NCBI RefSeq assembly: GCF_003014535.1
Contig: NZ_PYGD01000004.1
Span: forward strand, 336,324 to 400,323
DNA: 64,000 nucleotides
Source: Taibaiella chishuiensis
GTDB lineage: Bacteria; Bacteroidota; Bacteroidia; Chitinophagales; Chitinophagaceae
Direction: 5' to 3'
Shown here: piece after piece, positions 27,556 to 37,500 of the stretch
Position numbering within the stretch: the stretch's first letter is position 1
Layout of the letters: every line of letters starts with the position of its first letter
Notes under the pieces: model-generated
Databases searched by the model: none
What the model was told of the DNA's origin: nothing
The model's input: the letters and a program-made list of their open reading frames with translations, nothing else
Made by a program: the position numbers and the translations under genes

Positions 27556-27585
27556 TTGGAAAAATGAAAATGTATCTTACCTTTG
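27556..27585 (+). promoter_or_regulatory. promoter of tRNA-Glu
   Basis: TTG (27,556-27,558), 19 nt, TACCTTTG (27,578-27,585). The predicted start near 27,592 is about 10 nt before the mature tRNA. Confidence 0.75.
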
Positions 27586-27601
27586 CAATCCCAAACGAAA
27601 C

Positions 27602-27673
27602 GCCGCGTTGGTCAAGGGGTTAAGACGCCTCCCTTTCACGGAGGAATCACGGGTTCGATTCCCGTACGTGGTA
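27602..27673 (+). tRNA. tRNA-Glu (anticodon TTC)
   Basis: The cloverleaf can be folded: acceptor GCCGCGT/ACGTGGT, D arm GTC...GAC, anticodon arm CCTCC-CTTTCAC-GGAGG with anticodon TTC, T arm ACGGG-TTCGATT-CCCGT, discriminator A, CCA not encoded. The acceptor stem contains two G-T wobble pairs (positions 1-72 and 4-69). The last part of the gene is the left copy of the island's 16-bp direct repeat, so its 3' end is also attL. Confidence 0.93.
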
Positions 27674-27674
27674 C
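27659..27674 (+). repeat. attL: 16-bp direct repeat in the tRNA-Glu 3' end
   Basis: TTCCCGTACGTGGTAC covers the T-loop end, the T-stem 3' strand and the acceptor 3' strand of tRNA-Glu and is identical to 43,181-43,196. The bases on either side differ (A/T before, T/A after). Confidence 0.88.
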
Positions 27675-27691
27675 TAAATGATAAGAAATAG

Positions 27692-27720
27692 AAGCTAACA
27701 GTCTGACTGTTAGCTTTTTT
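27692..27720 (+). terminator. island-borne terminator of tRNA-Glu
   Basis: AGCTAACAG / CTGTTAGCT stem and a T6 tail, just inside the left end of the island. It appears to have replaced the original terminator now found beyond attR at 43,202-43,237. Confidence 0.8.
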
Positions 27721-27866
27721 CGTTTTAAAAATTACTTAAATTTAAAATCTACTGTCGAATTATTTATTTTATAATATATTGTATTCTAGGCTTTTAGGTG
27801 TTCGACTCCCGAGGTCCAGGTATGGGATTAAGTTTGAACCCTACGATCTATTTTTTACGTTTATTT

Positions 27867-27974
27867 TTATTGATCTTTAGAATCTATTTTGAGAATAAAC
27901 TCTACTAAAATGATGGCAATTAATGCCAATAATTCTTCTTCGCTCCTACTGGTTTCCTGTACCTCTTCTTCCAT
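27867..27974 (-). CDS. possible 35-residue protein next to the recombinase
   Basis: ATG 27,974 to TAA 27,867 encodes 35 residues: an acidic start (MEEEVQETSRSEEE), an amphipathic hydrophobic stretch (LLALIAIILVEFILK) and a charged end (IDSKDQ). It is divergent from the recombinase, 187 bases apart. Short acidic-amphipathic ORFs of this look occur beside recombinases in Bacteroidota elements, which suggests a real small protein, perhaps a directionality or regulatory factor; that role is a guess. The frame stays open upstream of the ATG, so an earlier non-ATG start is possible. Confidence 0.4.
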   Translation of the reverse strand: MEEEVQETSRSEEELLALIAIILVEFILKIDSKDQ

Positions 27975-28161
27975 CTTCAACTGTACTTTTTGAAGATGGA
28001 AATTATAAATGGGATATGATGTGGTGGTCAAGAAATGTTTATTTAACGGTGAACGTACTTACTGTATTAATTTTCCATAAACTCCCATCCTTTTTTATCC
28101 ATCTTCTATTCTTCATTCGAGGCGCCGATCCCAAAGGATTATAAACTTCAAAAGAAGAAGT

Positions 28162-29571
28162 ATGAAAAACCTCGTCAACACTGCTATTGGTTACCGCAGA
28201 ATTAGTCGAAAAGATCAATCTAAGTATTCCTTAGCGCACCAGGAAGAAGCAATCAGGAACTACTGTAATCAAAATGGATTGCTGTTATCAGCTATTTTTA
28301 CCGACAACGGGGAAAGCAGCGGCACCTTTGATCGCCCTAATTATAAAGCTTTGGAGCGCTTTATGAAGAAGCACTCTGGCAAGGTGCAGTATCTTATTGT
28401 TATGAGTCATGATCGGTTTAGTAGGAATCTTGCAGAAGCTTTATTGAAGATAGAAGATTTACAAAAAAATTTCCAGATCAAGGTTTTGGCTACGAACGAA
28501 GATATCAGCATTGATGTTCACGATCCTCTTGTTTTTGTGCAACGGGCTTTTTCCTACTTGATGGCAAATCAGGAACTTTTGCAGATTAGGAAAAGGGTAA
28601 AAGAAAGCATTCATTATGCGCAGCTTTCTGGGCGTTACGTAAACAACGCTCCGTTTGGCTATATAAATGGACGGGATAGGCACAATAAAGGCGTTTTAAT
28701 TGTGGATGAGGAAAAAGCTGAAGTAATCCGTGTTATTTACAAATGGTTTTTAGAAGGCTGGCCAATAAAGGAAATACAATACTGTGCGAGGCAAAAAGGT
28801 CTTAAGAATTCGGGGAATAGCACGATCCAGAGGATACTATCAAATTGTACTTATGCTGGCCTGATTAAAATACCTTCCCAATCAGGGCCTGCAAAATATG
28901 TAAGAGGAATCCATCAACCTATAATCCGGGAATCTGATTTTTGGCTGGTACAAGAAAAGAGAGCCTCTCTCAAGCCTTCTAAATCACAGCCAGGAGAGCA
29001 ATTCCCTTTACGTGGAGTTTTGAAGTGTTGGTGTGGCAAAAGCATGACTGCCGGCTATTCAAAAGGGAAAAAGAAGCATTATCCTTATTACCGTTGTATA
29101 GAACATACGGGAATAAACATCCCAGCAGATAAGCTTCACGCAGAATTCAAGGAATTGTTGTACACATTTAAGCTGGGCAATAATCAAAAAGAAGCGATCG
29201 CCGCTAAAGCAGAATTTTTGCTTAGTAAAACACTGCAAGATTAGAAGTCCATCATTGAGACCAGGCTGAGACAACGAGCGGACATAGAACGAAAGCTCAA
29301 TAACCTAGATGAGCTTTTATTGGAGAAGCAAATTGACGGCGTCACATTTGAAAGACTTAAGGCAAGGCTCAATGAAGATATGCATGTGTTGGATAATAGC
29401 TATCACGAATCAATAAACATAAGCCAAAAGTGGCTCGAGTTGGAAAGAGTCCTGTTTAGGACTAATACAATGCGAGATGTTTTTGAAATAGCTACATTAG
29501 CCAATAAACATTCGCTAGTCAGAAAGCTTTTTCATCCACAATTAGTTTATACAGACGGGAAATTTATATGA
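28162..29571 (+). pseudogene. serine recombinase interrupted by an in-frame amber codon
   Basis: Reading from ATG 28,162, the first 360 codons encode the resolvase catalytic domain (GYRRISRKDQ with the putative nucleophile Ser, and VMSHDRFSRN), the recombinase domain (about 165-280) and a Cys-containing ribbon (LKCWCGKSM...YYRCIEH). A single TAG at 29,242-29,244 follows LSKTLQD. The same frame then continues for 108 codons with an obvious coiled coil (KSIIETRLRQRADIERKL...) and a C-terminal part to TGA at 29,569. The whole would be about 469 residues. The truncated protein keeps the catalytic domain but loses the coiled coil that large serine recombinases use for synapsis control. It was surely the island integrase; it is now probably inactive unless the amber codon is read through. 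Confidence 0.85.
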
Positions 29572-29668
29572 AAATAGGAGAATGGAGAAAATCATTTTGA
29601 TGTGCGGCTTATTAGTCAACACGTATTGCACTGATTTAACATTTAATACGTTGTTACTATTTCCTCTG

Positions 29669-29855
29669 TCAGCTCTCTTTGCCGGCTGCAATTACATCTT
29701 TATGGATGTTATGATCTATGCTCAGCACCGTATAGATTCTTTTCAGCCGGCTATGAGCTTCCTCCAGCTCTTTGAGCCGCTTTACGTCTGATGATTTGAT
29801 GTCCGCCGTACGTCGACTTCCAGTTGTAGATGGTAGGTCGCGATATACGTTTTGT
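29669..29855 (-). pseudogene. remnant of an IS3-family OrfA transposase
   Basis: On the minus strand one frame reads RISRPTIYNWKSTYGG, the recognition part of an IS3 OrfA helix-turn-helix. After a one-base frameshift the next reads DIKSSDVKRLKELEEAHSRL, then KRIYTVLSID...HKDVIAA and a TGA at 29,669. This follows the family order (YNW..KYGG, then DVKRLKELE..N..LK.........LKDVI). Stops lie upstream, there is no OrfB, and no terminal repeats are seen, so only a dead fragment is left. Confidence 0.75.
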
Positions 29856-29960
29856 CTAATTTTAACTGTCTCCGATTTAGGGGCACTTACAGAAGAAATA
29901 TACAGCCTTATGTAATTTATGTTAAGGTTAATTTCATTTATTTGCTTTTAAATATCTATT

Positions 29961-29993
29961 ATGTGTAAATTCTTTTTACATTTAATGTGTAAA
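29961..29993 (+). promoter_or_regulatory. candidate operator before the cargo operon
   Basis: ATGTGTAAA occurs at 29,961-29,969 and again 24 bp later at 29,985-29,993, with an inverted TTTACA at 29,975-29,980 between them (TGTAAA-N5-TTTACA is a perfect dyad). It lies 22-55 bases before the first ATG at 30,016. Repeats on one face of the helix suggest a regulator site; no regulator gene is obvious in the island. Confidence 0.4.
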
Positions 29994-30015
29994 CTAAAGA
30001 CTTAAACCATTAATA

Positions 30016-30669
30016 ATGGATTATACTGATGCTGTCCGGATTTATAAGGATAGAATAAGGATATTTTTTATTCTCTATTATTTTAGCGAACCCTTTGTCG
30101 ATCCTGAAAGACCAGATGTGGTAAAAATTTTTCGTACTGAAACCCGGATACAAAAGATAGATTTTCTACTCCGTAACCCGGACTATCTTGCTTATGAACT
30201 TTTGCTACAGGCAAAAGCCAATGAGAGTAAAAGGAGTGAAGTCAAAAATATAGTCAGAAAGATATTTAACGATAAAGAGCCGTCACTCAAGCGTCTTGAA
30301 ATGGAAAAATTCTTTTTCGGCGCATATGAAGATATTGATGATGTAGTTGCTTTTTTAAAGGGGATAAAATTTATAGATTTTACAAGTAGAAAAAGCAGTG
30401 ATTTCAAGACCATTGACAAGCAATATTTCATTATGAAAGCCGCAGAAGAAAAATTGAAGATGGCCTTTACTGGAATGCCTGGTATTCAATGGTATGAAGA
30501 TAGGTGTAATCTCATAGTCAGATTTTTTGGTGATTTGTCTGGAAGCCAATTAAAGGTCAATCAATATAGAGTAGATGAATATCGGGACACCAGCTATAGA
30601 CAATATATTGGTACTATCGAGCAAATGGTAAAAGACGATTTTAATAAACTATATAATGAAGCACTATGA
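30016..30669 (+). CDS. ABC-three-component-like middle component
   Basis: 217 residues, soluble and largely helical. The N-terminal part (about 20-65) has EPFVDPERPDVVKIFRTETRIQKIDFLLRNPDYLAYELL, which resembles the middle-component proteins that precede or join the ATPase in ABC-3C conflict systems. The C-terminal part (FIMKAAEEKLKMAFTGMPGIQWYEDRCNLIV) looks winged-helix-like. The gene overlaps the ATPase gene by four bases (ATGA), so translation is coupled. The family call rests on resemblance and on gene order; no catalytic motif is visible. An adaptor role is what the class would predict. Confidence 0.55.
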   Translation: MDYTDAVRIYKDRIRIFFILYYFSEPFVDPERPDVVKIFRTETRIQKIDFLLRNPDYLAYELLLQAKANESKRSEVKNIVRKIFNDKEPSLKRLEMEKFFFGAYEDIDDVVAFLKGIKFIDFTSRKSSDFKTIDKQYFIMKAAEEKLKMAFTGMPGIQWYEDRCNLIVRFFGDLSGSQLKVNQYRVDEYRDTSYRQYIGTIEQMVKDDFNKLYNEAL

Positions 30670-32774
30670 CGTTTGACTTCAAGGAATTTGTAAATAATAT
30701 CCATAACCAATTCGTAGAAAAACTATCACTGGATCAGACAAAGCAGATCCTCGACATCGGCGATCAATTTACCAGGGATACACCGATATCTACGGGGAAG
30801 CGACTCATAATAACAAGAATTGCGTTCAGTGGAGTGAAGAGAACAGAGGAGACGAATAGTTATGCAGGCGATATTATCGATTATGATCAGTCGGTCAATA
30901 CAGGGATAAATATGTGGATTGCAGATAATCTGAAGGGCAAATCAAGTATTTTTAAAATATTAAAGTATGCTCTCACGGGAGCCAACTCTATCAAGCCCAA
31001 CATTAAAAAATGGATTCATCACATTTTGGTAAATTTTACTATTAGTGATAGGGAGTATACGATTTATATGGAAACGAAGTCAAGGTTGAAAGCTTCACTA
31101 TATAATGGGACTATTGATAAGAAAGAAAATATCGGTCAGCACGAATCGGATATTATTTTTAGCACTGTCAGCGAGACAGATTATCAACATCAGATACAGG
31201 ATTTTTTCTTTAAACAGTTCGCTTACTATTCACTAAAATGGACTCAGAAAAGTCCCCAAAAGGATAGTACAGATCTTTTAGAGGTGGGTGCCAGTTGGAA
31301 AACATATTTCAAATCTATTTTCCTAGAATCTAGTGACAGTTCAGTTATGTATGGTGATCAGGGAAAAAAAGTATTTCAAATGCTCTTAGGATTGGAACTG
31401 ACTTACCCTATCAATTATTTCAGTGTTGAAAAAGATAAACTAGTATTTGAAAAGGCTAAACGGTCATCGATTCCGGTTCAAAATGCGACTGCAAAAAAAG
31501 AACAAGTCGACAGATTAGTTAATAGGCTTAAAGAAATTAATGAATTACTGAGGATCAGCAATGAGCAATCCAAGTCAAGCATGAATCTCAACTCACTCTA
31601 TGCGGAACATGATCGTTTGGTTAAGACTCTTCAAGCGGAAAGCCAGCGGCTTCTCACCTTTGAGAGTCAGATTTCTACTGAAAGAACTGCTTTAGAGGCG
31701 TTGAAGGAAAAGCGCAACAGAAAAATGGCAGAATCCCAGCGCATAAACAAAGAACTACTAAAAACTCAGCGGCAAATTGGAGATCTGGAAGAATATCTGG
31801 AAATAGGTATATTCTTTTCTAATCTTGACATTAAACAATGTCCTAGCTGCAGTCATACAGTTACAGACATTAAAAAAAAGAAAGCGGCGGTCGAAAAGGT
31901 TTGTGCTTTGTGTAACGACCATGTAGAGCTGGAAGATACCGACGTCAACAAGGAGGAATACCAACAAAAAGTTGAAAATTTAAAATTGATATTGAGTAAT
32001 TTTCAACACGATCTTGAGGGTTTAGATCACAAAGACGATCAAATTGAATATGATGAACAATACAACAAGATTATATCTCTTGAGCAGCAAAAGATAAAAG
32101 GCGCGGATACGTCGGCCATTAGTTTCCGTCTAGAAGAAATTAGTAAAATTTTTGAAACAGAAAATGGAAAGGTGGTTCTGGAAGATCCAACACTGGAAAA
32201 ACTCATATCTGAAAGGGCGGTTATTCAATATCAACTTGACGAGAAACCATCTGAATCCGGGGCGAATAATTTTGATGATACTGATATCAAAATCGAGGTG
32301 CTTACCGCTGCGATTGCTGAATTGAATAAGCAGCGTTACGCAATTAGCTTATCAGTATTAAACAGGCTATCAGACTTGATGCTTGCAGAAATACACGACA
32401 TGGGGCTCACTTCGATTTCAGAAATTGAGATCAATGAAAAGTTTGATATCAGATATAAACAGGACGGTGATTTTATCGGCTTTGAAAACATAGCAGAGGG
32501 TGAACAATTAAGAGCGAAGATAGCATTATATCTTAGCTTGATTCAATTGGACATTGAATTCAACTTTGGTCGTCATACCCGCTTCTTAATTATTGACAGC
32601 CCCGCAAAAGAAGAAGCTGATGCAAATTATATGGCAGGTTTATCATTATTACTAAAAACTATAGAACAAAGATTCGGTAGCCAGCTACAGATTTTGATAG
32701 GTACTGCAGAAAGGTCTCTTCTGGGAGCCGTTCCTCAAGAAATTGTAACACCTCAACATGAATTTGTATTTTAA
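30666..32774 (+). CDS. Rad50/SMC-like ATPase with CxxC hook (ABC-3C type)
   Basis: 702 residues. The N-terminal ATPase half has a divergent Walker A, ADNLKGKSS (Ala in place of the first Gly). Long coiled coils (about 275-390 and 420-480) flank an apex with two CxxC pairs, CPSC at 392-395 and CALC at 413-416, like a zinc hook or ribbon. The C-terminal half has a signature-like AEGEQLRAKIALYLSL and a Walker B FLIIDSPAKEE near residue 640, followed by AD and a D-loop region. This is the head-coil-hook layout of Rad50/RecN-type ABC ATPases found in several anti-phage systems, where they sense or load on DNA. It is coupled to the gene upstream (4-bp overlap) and lies 3 bases from the next. Confidence 0.75.
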   Translation: MTFDFKEFVNNIHNQFVEKLSLDQTKQILDIGDQFTRDTPISTGKRLIITRIAFSGVKRTEETNSYAGDIIDYDQSVNTGINMWIADNLKGKSSIFKILKYALTGANSIKPNIKKWIHHILVNFTISDREYTIYMETKSRLKASLYNGTIDKKENIGQHESDIIFSTVSETDYQHQIQDFFFKQFAYYSLKWTQKSPQKDSTDLLEVGASWKTYFKSIFLESSDSSVMYGDQGKKVFQMLLGLELTYPINYFSVEKDKLVFEKAKRSSIPVQNATAKKEQVDRLVNRLKEINELLRISNEQSKSSMNLNSLYAEHDRLVKTLQAESQRLLTFESQISTERTALEALKEKRNRKMAESQRINKELLKTQRQIGDLEEYLEIGIFFSNLDIKQCPSCSHTVTDIKKKKAAVEKVCALCNDHVELEDTDVNKEEYQQKVENLKLILSNFQHDLEGLDHKDDQIEYDEQYNKIISLEQQKIKGADTSAISFRLEEISKIFETENGKVVLEDPTLEKLISERAVIQYQLDEKPSESGANNFDDTDIKIEVLTAAIAELNKQRYAISLSVLNRLSDLMLAEIHDMGLTSISEIEINEKFDIRYKQDGDFIGFENIAEGEQLRAKIALYLSLIQLDIEFNFGRHTRFLIIDSPAKEEADANYMAGLSLLLKTIEQRFGSQLQILIGTAERSLLGAVPQEIVTPQHEFVF

Positions 32775-32777
32775 TCG

Positions 32778-34475
32778 ATGGAAGCTCTTGAAGATTTTGC
32801 AATACTAGATTTGCCTCATAAGATTAATTTTTTCGATGATGCCGGCATCCTGAATTTTCTTGAGTTAGATGATATTCAACTAAATCGCTTTTTGAAAAAT
32901 ATCGTACTTGATGACGAAGAGAACGACTATGTTAAAAAGAAAGCGCTGAACAGCTATCTAGATATTGTGCTTTTAAATAAGATAAAGCCTAGACAGGCAT
33001 TGGGCCTTTTTGTTGATGACTGGAAAGAAGACAGTGAACTTTTCCTTGAGCTGGAGCGGCTAAAAGCGATATTTCTTTTACATGAACTGGATTCTGCTTC
33101 TATCCAGGGTATTTATAATAAACAAATACAAAGCGATGAAGCCGAGATCGTGGCGGAAAGTACTCTCAGGCTTGCTATGATACAACTTCAGGAAGGAATG
33201 CTTTCTGTTGACAAGGAAAATGCATTAAGTCACTTTAGCATAAGCTACCAGCTGTTCATTAAAGCGGATCAAACAATCGAAAACAGAGTAGATGCAAAGA
33301 TTTATGCACTTGTAAGCTCAATATTAATTGATCTTACAAGTGCTAGGACAGGAGGTGTTGATTTAGCCGCTCGACAAATTGGAGACTATGTTTTTCAAAT
33401 GCAGGCAAATTCATTTGGAGATAGCACCATTTCTCTTTTCCTTGGCCTATACCGAATCCTCATTCACCTTAATCGTATAACTACAAACCATCCTGGCAAT
33501 TGGTTAGATTTCAGAGAAGGCCTCAGAAATTTGCACTATCAATATGCATTGATAGAGAATGAAAATCTCTCTAAGAGACTAAATGAGGGTGTATTTTCAG
33601 ACAGCTATAGAAACCTGATTCAGCATAAAATATTGCGACCTTATTTTATGCTGAATTTCTCTGCTGAAGTTAGCCGGATTAAATCAAGAATAGTGGAACT
33701 TGGTGATGGAGACGAAGCCGATTTTTTAAAAGAGCTTTTGAATATTCTTAATGACGATGAAGCAAAAAAAAAAGTAGAAGAGGAAAGTCTCAAAGTTAGA
33801 TTTGCACAACTGTTCTCGGATCGAAGTGCTGCAAATATTGACGCCGCATTGTCCGCGATCACTGATTACAGTGATCCAACAGCAATTATGAATGCTTTCG
33901 ACTCCCTTAATTCTCCTTCTTTGGAAAGCTTTAAAGATCATTTAGTTTCGGCATGCGTAAAAATGCAAGGAAATCGCAAATATTGGAATGGGTATTCGGA
34001 AGACGACCGTAATACCTTTATTGCAAATCTCTTGGAAGCAAGTGGTTACCTGGTCAAAGATCAAGCAAGATGGAGTACTTCTGCACAAGGAAAATCGGCT
34101 GGTGAGATCGACCTTTTGGTTTGTAAATCAAATGGTGCGCCTTTTACAATTATAGAAGCGTTGAATCTCGATTCCTTGAAACAGGATTACCTAACCCTAC
34201 ATATAGACAAGCTATTTAATTATGACGCCAACGGCAATAGGGCAAACTTCCTGCTTATCTATTCGGATGCTACAAATTTTGTATCATTCTATTCGAAGTA
34301 TCTAACTTTTGTTTCAAGTTATTCTTACAAATATCCTTTAGCACATGTTTGTGAAAAGGACGATTATCCTTACTCAGATATAAAAATAATAGAATCAGGG
34401 CACACACGAACAGACACGGAAACTTTATTGTATCATATTTTAATTGACCTGAAAAAAATGCCTTTAATTTCGTGA
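32778..34475 (+). CDS. large helical protein with PD-(D/E)XK-like C-terminus
   Basis: 565 residues. The first 400 or so are helical, with no known motif and some repeat-like segments. The last 170 resemble a PD-(D/E)XK nuclease: a helix EDDRNTFIANLLEASGY, strand SAGEIDLLVCKS with D445, then PFTIIEALNLDS with E460. The usual ExK lysine is not there (E-A-L-N), so either the Lys has moved or activity is lost. In ABC-3C systems the third gene encodes the effector, often a nuclease, so this is the likely toxic or cutting subunit for the two genes before it. It starts 3 bases after the ATPase gene. The nuclease call is moderately supported. Confidence 0.6.
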   Translation: MEALEDFAILDLPHKINFFDDAGILNFLELDDIQLNRFLKNIVLDDEENDYVKKKALNSYLDIVLLNKIKPRQALGLFVDDWKEDSELFLELERLKAIFLLHELDSASIQGIYNKQIQSDEAEIVAESTLRLAMIQLQEGMLSVDKENALSHFSISYQLFIKADQTIENRVDAKIYALVSSILIDLTSARTGGVDLAARQIGDYVFQMQANSFGDSTISLFLGLYRILIHLNRITTNHPGNWLDFREGLRNLHYQYALIENENLSKRLNEGVFSDSYRNLIQHKILRPYFMLNFSAEVSRIKSRIVELGDGDEADFLKELLNILNDDEAKKKVEEESLKVRFAQLFSDRSAANIDAALSAITDYSDPTAIMNAFDSLNSPSLESFKDHLVSACVKMQGNRKYWNGYSEDDRNTFIANLLEASGYLVKDQARWSTSAQGKSAGEIDLLVCKSNGAPFTIIEALNLDSLKQDYLTLHIDKLFNYDANGNRANFLLIYSDATNFVSFYSKYLTFVSSYSYKYPLAHVCEKDDYPYSDIKIIESGHTRTDTETLLYHILIDLKKMPLIS

Positions 34476-34525
34476 ATTACACAACTATAAAATACTAGAC
34501 AGTAAATATTTGAAAATTTTTAATT

Positions 34526-37500
34526 TTGAACAATTCTATCGACATATCACCAGAACAGAAACAGTTTCTAAAGACTTATGGCGTCGGAACAGTAGTTGAG
34601 GTTCAAATAAGCTCAATTATTAGACCTTCGCAAGTAGTAACCACCTTTAATAAAGAATTTGTTGGACGGTTATCGGTATTGGATATTTCCTGGTGTCTAC
34701 CTGACGGCGAAAGATCACTTCAACAATTTGAGGTAGGACAAGAAATTAAGTGCGTCGTTTTAGCTATAGATTTTCAGAACAAACAAATTAAACTAAGTCA
34801 AAAACATTTATCCACTCCATTATCCGATAGTACATCTTGGGCAAGGATCGTTCGTGGGGATGAGTATACAGCACTTATACTTGATAAGCTTAATAGCAGC
34901 TGCCTTGTCAAAACCTCTGATGACTTGTATGGATTATTACCCTGGGACCCTGAGCATGAAGTAGCACAGGAAGTCCGGGTGCGTGTCAATGATAAAATGG
35001 ATGACGCCAACCTGATGTCATTTGTCGATGCCTCTACAGAAGAGGTACCTGTTGACACGCTTATAGACATCAAGCCAACATTTAACTTCATCGAGGAAGA
35101 CCTTACTTCTTACTATTCATTTAACAAATCCATATTCGGGAATAATGCGACCGATGAAGATCATGAACTGATAAAAAAAGGATTTGAATTAGATCCTAAG
35201 ATCTTTTCTAAAGAAATAGCTCCAGGTTTCCCACTTTATATCCAGTTTGAACGCAATAGCTCGGCTTATGGAACTGCTTTTAAACAGCAAGCAATCCCTT
35301 ATTTTTTTGGACAGGAACCATATAGTGAAGATATTGAACAAAAGCTTTTGCTTAATTTGTCCGAACAACACTATTGGTTTAGGTTAAACAAGTTCAAAAA
35401 AGATCGAAATAAGGAAGAAACCACACACGATTTCTCACTTTATAATGAGGAGATTAATTTTTACGGTCATATAGATATTTCAAGGAATGGTAAGGATGTT
35501 CGGTTTCTAATTCGGAATTTTAGTATTGGAACGGCATTTACCGATACTTCCGAAAGAAAGAAAACCAACACAAAATGGGGATCATTTTTATATACCTCTC
35601 CAATAGTTGTTCTATCTCCCTTGGGAAATTTACCTTTTGGTACATCCCAGAAGGATGTTCTGGATTATATGATTCTGAAAACAGAGTGTTTTCATACCAT
35701 TAACAGGATAAAAAAGGAGTCTGGTGAGATATTAAGACACGAAGGAAGAACCTTGGGTATTATTGACAAATTTCTGGAGTACCAAATTAGCCTGCTTGAT
35801 GATAAAAAGGAATACAATGCATTTGTGGATACCTATAGGCAGGTACCGAGTGATTCGGGTGGAATTACTATTGAAATTTCAGCCACGGTAGGAGACACTC
35901 TTGAATTAGAGGGCGACACAGTTGTTAACATCAGAATAAAACAGGCTTCGTTGAAGAAAAGTAGTGATGAAGAATTAGTCAAAATTGGAGATGGTACGCT
36001 TAGTGCTTACGAACAAGGCTACAAGATCACTTTCTTTAAAGAAATTCGTCTAGATATTTTAAAGAATGGATTTTACATAGATAAGAGAGTTTCAAAGAAG
36101 CAGTATACGCTACAGCGAGACATCATACAGGATTTTCTGGAAAAAAAGATTAAGATTGACCATATCGAATCCTTACTAGTCAGGCCTGATAAAGTTCGTA
36201 CGCCGCAAATTTCCAAATTGCTTTTTAAAAATCCTGATCTGGCCAGAACTGAGATAGAGCAACCCGATAATAACCAGGTTAAGGCCGTCATTAAAGCAGT
36301 CGGAAACCAAAATATATTTTTAATACAAGGGCCTCCTGGAACCGGTAAAACTACGGTTATTGCAGAAATTATTGAACAACTAACGGCTAAAAAAGAAAAG
36401 ATTCTTGTCGCAGGGCAAAATCACGTAGCCGTAGATAATGTCCTGGAGAAGATCTCAAAAGTGCCAAGTCTGACTTTATTGCGAGTCGGAAATCCAGACC
36501 GAGTAGACAAAGATTTGGTGAAATATAACATAGATAATTTAGTTGAAGACTACAAGGTTGATTTTAAGCAATTTTTAAATAACCAAGTAATTCTGGCCAA
36601 AACCTTTCTAAATGCGAAGATCCAAGGCGAAGACCTGGAATTAATATTTGTAAAATTCAATAAGCAAGTCAAAGAGATAGTAGATGCCTATGGAAAGCTA
36701 AAAGATGTTTACAGCCAAAGGCATTATATTCTCCGGGATGGATTAAGGGACTTAACACCTACTGAGATCAAAGAGGCGATTACAGCATTAGAAGACTGGA
36801 TTACGTCTATACAGAATGAATATGAGATCCTTTTAAAACCTATGTTATACAACTCGGTGGATATTGTATTTGCTACCTGTATAGGTATTAAAACGGATCA
36901 GGTCTTTAAAGACACTTCGTTTAAATTTGATACCGTTATTATCGATGAGGCAGGCAAGGCAAATATAGCAGAGAGTCTCGTCGCAATGGAACTTGGAAAG
37001 AAAGTTATCCTCGTTGGCGATCAAATGCAATTGCCGCCTTATATGGATAGTTCACTAATAGATGAGAGCGATCCTGAAAGCTTCCCGAAATCGAGATACG
37101 GACACGAGTTTCTTCAACCGGAGATTGTTCATGCACTGAAGACCTCATTTTTTGAATTCATTATTAACCGAATCCATACCGGAGATTTCCCTAAAGAAAA
37201 TCTGGAGCTGCTAAACTATCAGCATCGGATGCATCCAAATATCGGTGAATTTATTTCTGAATCATTCTATGAAGGTAGAGTTCAGATGGGAAGCCGGACA
37301 CATCTGAACAGGTTAGACCTGCCAGCACCCTTCAATAAAGAAATCGTCTTTTTTGATACATCAAATTCTGAAAACCCTTATGAGCAAAAAGACGGAAATT
37401 CAGTAAAGAACAACCTGGAAGCTGAATCAATTTCAGAAATCATACTACCAGTGCTTTTTAACCATAATGTTTCTTATCGAGATATTGCTATCATAGCCCC

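Larger units (their letters stand above)
29572..30015. other. gap between recombinase and cargo operon
   Basis: These 444 bases hold no intact gene. The first half is the decayed IS3-type OrfA on the minus strand. The last 100 bases are very A+T-rich and contain the repeated ATGTGTAAA elements before the first cargo gene. Confidence 0.6.

Noticed and set aside
27795..27820. GTTCGACTCCCGAGGTCCA looked like a tRNA T-arm and 3' end, a possible second att or tRNA fragment.
   Set aside because: The T-stem does not pair properly and there is no upstream cloverleaf or matching repeat at the other end.
27923..28144. 73-codon plus-strand frame before the recombinase.
   Set aside because: It is the reverse of the more protein-like 35-residue minus-strand frame, with odd composition and no start signal.
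29582..29791. 69-codon plus-strand frame after the recombinase.
   Set aside because: It lies over the IS3-type OrfA remnant on the other strand, which explains the open frame.
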